A model generated the notes under the pieces. It made no database searches. It was not told the origin of the DNA and worked only from the letters and a program-made list of their open reading frames with translations. The position numbers and the translations under genes are program-made. From positions 1 to 32,847 of IMG/VR virus record IMGVR_UViG_3300027747_001500: a DNA stretch of 32,847 nucleotides; one strand, 5' to 3'. Source of the DNA: a virus. Shown one piece after another: positions 29,333 to 32,847 of this stretch (position 1 is the first letter of the stretch; each line of letters opens with the position of its first letter).

Positions 29333-29923
29333 ATGCCAAACCTAGTACCAATGGTGATCGAGCAAGAAGCTCGTGGAGAACGTAGTTATGATATTTACAG
29401 TCGCTTGCTCAAGGACCGTATTGTTATGCTGGACACAGATGTTAATGAACATTCGGCAAGTTTGCTGGTAGCACAGCTACTATTTTTAGAAAGTCAAGGA
29501 AATGAAGACATTACTTTTTTCATCAATAGTCCTGGGGGTGTGGTTACTGCCGGCATGGCTATCTATGACACAATGCAATTTATTAAACCAGACGTCTGTA
29601 CCGTCGTTATGGGTCAGGCTTGCAGTATGGGTTCCTTGCTCGCTACTGCTGGGGCTCCTGGCAAACGCAAAATGCTTCCAAACGCTCGCCACATGATTCA
29701 CCAGCCAAGCGGTGGTGCAGGTGGACAAGCTACAGACATGGAAATCCAAGTAAACGAAATCATTAAAATGAAAAAGAACTTGACCCAAATTTATGTAGAC
29801 CATAACAGCAAGGGCAAGACGTTTGAGCAGTTCCACTCTGCTATGGAACGTGATAACTTTATGAGTGCGCAAGAAGCACTAGATTTTGGATTAATTGACG
29901 AGATCATAACAAAACGCCCATAA
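29333..29923 (+). CDS. clpP: ClpP serine protease subunit
   Basis: The 196-residue protein is a full-length ClpP. It has catalytic Ser98 ([11 protein letters not shown]), His123 (MIHQPSGG) and Asp174 (MERDNF), plus INSPGG (65-70) and the hydrophobic DFGLIDEII end. The nucleophile neighbourhood has Cys97 where host ClpP usually has Ala. ClpP forms a 14-subunit barrel with ClpA/ClpX-type unfoldases from the host, so the phage subunit could redirect degradation. It ends 32 bases before a late-promoter word and is the last gene of the block driven from 26095. Confidence 0.95.
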   Translation: MPNLVPMVIEQEARGERSYDIYSRLLKDRIVMLDTDVNEHSASLLVAQLLFLESQGNEDITFFINSPGGVVTAGMAIYDTMQFIKPDVCTVVMGQACSMGSLLATAGAPGKRKMLPNARHMIHQPSGGAGGQATDMEIQVNEIIKMKKNLTQIYVDHNSKGKTFEQFHSAMERDNFMSAQEALDFGLIDEIITKRP

Positions 29924-29954
29924 AGTGCGTATATAATTGGTTGCTGTAGTAAAC

Positions 29955-29962
29955 TATAAATA
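29955..29962 (+). promoter_or_regulatory. T4-type late promoter (TATAAATA)
   Basis: Exact TATAAATA lies at 29955-29962, 20 bases before ATG 29983, with a TAGGAG ribosome site at 29971-29976 between. The geometry is the same as at 9671. It suggests that the HExxH protein downstream is made late, in contrast to most genes of this region. Confidence 0.7.
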
Positions 29963-29982
29963 GCTATGTCTAGGAGTTTACT

Positions 29983-30708
29983 ATGGCCCAACTACCATTC
30001 GATTGGTCGGAATTAACCCGCAGTAATCTGTACTCTATGTTCTATTCGCTCAACAGCGAAATAGTGGGCAAAGAGCTATCTCCCAGTCAAATCCAAAAAC
30101 GCATTATTCGCCACATTAAGGCGCACCTGCCTGTTAAACTCAAAAAGTGTTTGTATGCTCCTACTACACCTGGATTTGTATTCATGGGCGGAGTTTACTA
30201 CAGCGATTTGGATCACAAAGGCAAGCCTGCGATTGAAGTCAATTTCAACTACAATCCAAACGATCGAAAGTTACGATTAACCAATCATCGTTTTAAACGT
30301 ATGGCTATCCGATTTGCTGATGTAGTACTGCATGAAATTGTACATCAGCGCCAATTCCGTGCCCGTAACTTTAAAAACATTCCCGGATACGAAAGCACTG
30401 CCTATTATGCTACTGATCGTAAAAAGCAAGAGTACTATGGTGACAGAGACGAAATGGGCGCACATGCGTTCAATTGTGCCTGTGAATTGATTGATCGATT
30501 TGGATACGATCCTACAACAATTGGACGATACCTAGATTCAAATCAATGCCGTAGACATAAAAATTCAACTTGGAATGATTATTTGAAGTCATTTGATTGG
30601 AATCACAATCATCCAATTATACGCAGAATGCGTAATTTGATCTTGCGCCAATTGGAAAATGCCTATTACGGCAAGCCATTTAAGACCACAAACCACTTGA
30701 CATACTAG
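29983..30708 (+). CDS. HExxH metallopeptidase-like protein, late-expressed
   Basis: The 241-residue protein contains VVLHEIVHQRQF, giving zinc motif His117-Glu118-x-x-His121, and DRDEMGAHAFNCACELI (154-170) as the likely third-ligand region; this layout is shared with the protein at 20805. The C-terminus is basic (FKTTNHLTY after MRNLILRQLENAYYG). It has its own late promoter and TAGGAG site. Late timing would fit a role in virion assembly or lysis, although the target is unknown. The last codons overlap the -35 box of the next promoter. Confidence 0.75.
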   Translation: MAQLPFDWSELTRSNLYSMFYSLNSEIVGKELSPSQIQKRIIRHIKAHLPVKLKKCLYAPTTPGFVFMGGVYYSDLDHKGKPAIEVNFNYNPNDRKLRLTNHRFKRMAIRFADVVLHEIVHQRQFRARNFKNIPGYESTAYYATDRKKQEYYGDRDEMGAHAFNCACELIDRFGYDPTTIGRYLDSNQCRRHKNSTWNDYLKSFDWNHNHPIIRRMRNLILRQLENAYYGKPFKTTNHLTY

Positions 30709-30725
30709 CAGTTAGGCTGTATAAT
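30697..30725 (+). promoter_or_regulatory. Consensus sigma70-type promoter for DNA ligase
   Basis: TTGACA at 30697-30702 and TATAAT at 30720-30725 with a 17-base spacer make a perfect promoter, whose -35 box lies within the last codons of the preceding gene. Transcription should start near 30732. TAGGAG at 30747-30752 precedes ATG 30759 by six bases. The -10 context GCTGTATAATA matches that of the promoter at 26095. Confidence 0.8.
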
Positions 30726-30758
30726 ATAAACTTATACAGCAACTTATAGGAGTCAAAC

Positions 30759-32084
30759 ATGAGCGTTTGTGCCAGTCACATTTGGGCCCTAGAAACCCAT
30801 CCAAGCCGTTTAAACAAAGAAGCCATAATCCTAGCCATAGCTGAAGAAGGCAATAAAGAATTCTTTGAAGGTTGTCGTCTTGCGCTAGATCCAATGATCA
30901 CTTTTGGACTCAAACAGATACCTGAGAAAACAGATGCGGATGGTGCTGGCTTACCTTGGGACAGTTTTACTCTCGCTCTTACTGGTTTTGTTACACGTCA
31001 AGTTACTGGTAATACAGCACGTGATATGATTGCCGCCATGATGAAGTCAGCAACCAAAGCAGAATGGAATGGTTGGTATCGTAGGATTTTAATCAAAGAC
31101 TTGCGCTGTGGTGTAAGCGAAAAAACAATTAACAAAGTAGTGGAGAAGAAGTATGCTGACTATGCTATTCCTGTATTCGGTTGTCAGCTTGCTCATGATA
31201 GTGCTAATCATGAGTCGAAGGTATCGGGCAAAAAACTTATTGAAGTTAAACTCGACGGAGTTAGAGTTATTACTATTGTACGTAGTGACGGTCGGGTGGA
31301 TATGTTCAGTCGCAATGGTAAAGAACTTGCTAACTTTCCTCACATAGCACAACAGATTTCAAACGTGATTCAACTCAAAGGCGCCAGCAAGAGTATGGAC
31401 ATTGTACTGGATGGAGAAATTATGTCCAGCAGTTTCCAAGACTTGATGAAGCAAGTACATCGCAAGGACAATGTAGAAGCGGGTGATGCTGTGCTTAACC
31501 TGTTTGATGTGGTGCCATTGGAAGATTTTGAAAAAGGCATTTACAACAAGGATCAAACTACTCGAAGTAGCATGGTCAAATTTTGGGTTGAACAAAATCA
31601 AGACATGATGCCCAATGTGACTTATGTGGCCAATGAGCTTGTTGATTTGGACACTGAAGCAGGACAAGTTCGCTACAAAGAGATCAATGCAAAAGCGATT
31701 GCAGGCGGATACGAAGGCATCATGCTTAAGGATCCTGCCGCTGGATATGAGTGTAAACGCAGTGTTGCATGGTTGAAGCTCAAGCCATTCATTGAAGTTA
31801 GTCTTACTGTGGTTGCCACAGAAGAAGGTACAGGTCGTAACGTAGGTAAATTAGGTGCATTAGTTTGCGAAGGAGAAGATGATGGAAAAAGTATTAAAGT
31901 TAACGTGGGCAGTGGTTTCAGCGACAGCGACCGCGATAGTTATTGGAGTGGCCGCGATCATGTTGTCGGAACTGTTGTTGAAGTAAGGGCAGACGCTGTA
32001 ACGCAAAATCAAGACGGTACTTATTCGTTGAGATTTCCTAGATTCTTAAAATTTAGAGGATTCGAAGCGGGTGAAAAGATTTAA
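30759..32084 (+). CDS. ATP-dependent DNA ligase
   Basis: The 441-residue protein is an ATP-dependent DNA ligase of T4 type. Nucleotidyltransferase motif I is EVKLDGVR with adenylated Lys164; motif III is FSRNG (183-187), motif IIIa LDGEIM (217-222), motif IV GYEGIMLKDP and motif V WLKLKP, followed by an OB-fold C-terminus (VGKLGALVCEGEDDG, FRGFE). The N-terminal domain (1-140) with ALTGFVTRQ and RILIKDLRCGVSEKT resembles the T4 ligase helical domain. It seals nicks during phage replication. It has its own strong promoter and ribosome site, so it is likely expressed early. Confidence 0.95.
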   Translation: MSVCASHIWALETHPSRLNKEAIILAIAEEGNKEFFEGCRLALDPMITFGLKQIPEKTDADGAGLPWDSFTLALTGFVTRQVTGNTARDMIAAMMKSATKAEWNGWYRRILIKDLRCGVSEKTINKVVEKKYADYAIPVFGCQLAHDSANHESKVSGKKLIEVKLDGVRVITIVRSDGRVDMFSRNGKELANFPHIAQQISNVIQLKGASKSMDIVLDGEIMSSSFQDLMKQVHRKDNVEAGDAVLNLFDVVPLEDFEKGIYNKDQTTRSSMVKFWVEQNQDMMPNVTYVANELVDLDTEAGQVRYKEINAKAIAGGYEGIMLKDPAAGYECKRSVAWLKLKPFIEVSLTVVATEEGTGRNVGKLGALVCEGEDDGKSIKVNVGSGFSDSDRDSYWSGRDHVVGTVVEVRADAVTQNQDGTYSLRFPRFLKFRGFEAGEKI

Positions 32085-32328
32085 GAACACTGTACTGTTT
32101 GTTATATTAACGATACTCATTATGGCCTTGTGGCCATTCCGCAACCTGCTAAGTATTGAGGAAGATGTTCATACACGCAGATTCTGTGCTTATGGACAGG
32201 TGTATGTAGAGTTTGAACATGCAGGTAAGACCTGGGGTACTACTTTTTTAGGTGTAAGTGGTAAACCTGTAGCATGTAATGAAAATGACACACTATCAAC
32301 ACCAGCATTACACAAGGAAATTATATGA
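32071..32328 (+). CDS. Small membrane-anchored hypothetical protein
   Basis: The 85-residue product would start at GTG 32071, within the last codons of the ligase gene, and has one N-terminal membrane segment (LFVILTILIMALWPF, about residues 9-23). A hydrophilic part follows with two Cys (RRFCAYGQVY and KPVACNEND), likely outside the cytoplasm. No family is recognised. GAGGA near 32056 is a rather distant ribosome site, so the exact start is uncertain. It overlaps the next gene as ATGA. Confidence 0.6.
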   Translation: MKRFKNTVLFVILTILIMALWPFRNLLSIEEDVHTRRFCAYGQVYVEFEHAGKTWGTTFLGVSGKPVACNENDTLSTPALHKEII

Positions 32329-32847
32329 GATCACACTATTGGACATGTTCGAAATTTGCAGACTGGTTACGTGGCACACCAAAACCAGGAGCCCAAACCA
32401 GTGAAGGCTGGGATGAGTGGACTGAAAAAGCCAAGTCAGCACATCCTGTTCGTTGGTGGATTGCCGAAGAAGGATTAGATCACCTTCAAAAATTTGTTTA
32501 TTATATTCCGGATCGACTAAATGACATACGCTATTATATTAACAATCGCTGGGTTAGTTACAGCCATGCTCTTACCGCACATCCTCGAGACATACAACCG
32601 GGTAACTGGAGTGATGTTGGCAATCGCTTTCTTCCTTGTATGTTCAATGAGCTTGTGGACTTTGTTGAAATAGAACAAGCATGGCATCACTGCATGTGGA
32701 GTGATGAAGCCAAAACCAAATTTGATGTGCCTTGGTGGCGCAGTGGCTGGCTACGTTTGCGTACATGGCGCAATGCCGAAGCAGGTATGGAATATCTCAA
32801 ATGGGCTAGCGAGCTTGTCGTTGGTGAAGACATGGGTGCTACTCCTG
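32325..32847 (+). CDS. Conserved-type phage protein, 3' end cut by window edge
   Basis: From ATG 32325 a frame runs open to the window edge, about 174 codons, beginning MRSHYWTCSKFADWLRGTPKP. It is strongly enriched in Trp and Arg (WWIAEEGLDHLQ, YYINNRWVSYSHALTAHPRDI, NRFLPCMFNELVDFVEIEQAW, WWRSGWLRLRTWR). This distinctive pattern looks to me like a family widespread in T4-like marine phages, whose function is not known. The ATG overlaps the previous stop by 4 bases. The true length cannot be given. Confidence 0.75.
   Translation, partial: MRSHYWTCSKFADWLRGTPKPGAQTSEGWDEWTEKAKSAHPVRWWIAEEGLDHLQKFVYYIPDRLNDIRYYINNRWVSYSHALTAHPRDIQPGNWSDVGNRFLPCMFNELVDFVEIEQAWHHCMWSDEAKTKFDVPWWRSGWLRLRTWRNAEAGMEYLKWASELVVGEDMGATP

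Noticed and set aside
29932-29937. TATAAT upstream of 29983 as a sigma70 promoter
   Set aside because: No -35 box at 16-18 bases; the exact late promoter at 29955 better explains expression of that gene.
1-32847. Assignment as a cyanophage
   Set aside because: SpeD, halogenase-like and 2OG genes do occur in cyanophages, but no photosynthesis gene is present and the envelope genes suggest a proteobacterium; host left open.
1-32847. CRISPR arrays, insertion sequences and strong rho-independent terminators
   Set aside because: No regularly spaced repeats, transposase genes or hairpins followed by T-runs were seen on reading; a computed search could still find weak cases.

Overview
The window looks like part of the genome of a large lytic T4-like (tailed, myovirus-type) bacteriophage, probably from an aquatic environment, infecting a Gram-negative host. 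The evidence is: dense gene packing with mostly ATGA-type overlaps; two exact copies of the T4-type late promoter word TATAAATA, each just upstream of a start codon; a tail-fibre-like structural gene; an ATP-dependent DNA ligase; many short conserved-type phage genes; and phage-borne copies of host-like functions (ClpP, IF-1, peroxiredoxin, SpeD, a tRNA-like gene). Three small lipoproteins (one entericidin-like) and a YccA-type Bax-inhibitor-1 membrane protein point to a host with a proteobacterial envelope. The host is an inference; no gene fixes it. No integrase, CRISPR array, insertion sequence or photosynthesis gene was seen. No gene-free stretch exceeds 300 bases. The longest (19353-19514) holds a promoter and a tRNA-like gene.

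Region 1 (1-19352) is an AT-rich accessory island almost entirely made of small-molecule or protein-modifying enzymes. Eight predicted Fe(II)/2-oxoglutarate-type oxygenases lie between 868 and 11853, five of them tandem paralogues (3629-7247). They are mixed with a nitroreductase-like flavoprotein, two SGNH-hydrolase-like proteins and a short NAD(P)-binding SDR. A tail-fibre-like gene on the minus strand (8680-9651, with a late promoter) sits in the middle. Then follow a flavin tryptophan-halogenase-like protein, another oxygenase, an amidinotransferase, a class III PLP aminotransferase, a B12-binding-type radical SAM protein, a radical SAM protein of the MJ0619/tetraether-lipid-synthase type, and a minus-strand operon of a third radical SAM protein, a methyltransferase and a SpeD-like enzyme. 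Amidinotransferase, aminotransferase and SpeD together suggest arginine, ornithine or polyamine-like substrates. The product of the island is unknown. It is the best candidate here for an undescribed system: a phage-encoded modification or biosynthesis pathway, possibly decorating a virion protein.

Region 2 (19352-32847) is all on the plus strand and visibly less AT-rich. It begins with a perfect sigma70-type promoter whose predicted start coincides with the first base of the tRNA-like gene. It carries small conserved-type genes, an IF-1 gene (infA), three HExxH metallopeptidase-like proteins, a metallophosphoesterase, an MBD4/EndoIII-like DNA glycosylase, an SGNH hydrolase, a membrane/lipoprotein block (25694-28148), a MazG-like pyrophosphohydrolase, a peroxiredoxin, ClpP and the DNA ligase. 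Four near-perfect TTGACA-N17-TATAAT-type promoters (at 19352, 21442, 26095 and 30697) are embedded in the ends of neighbouring coding regions and divide the region into transcription units. A second late promoter lies at 29955. Both window edges cut through genes.
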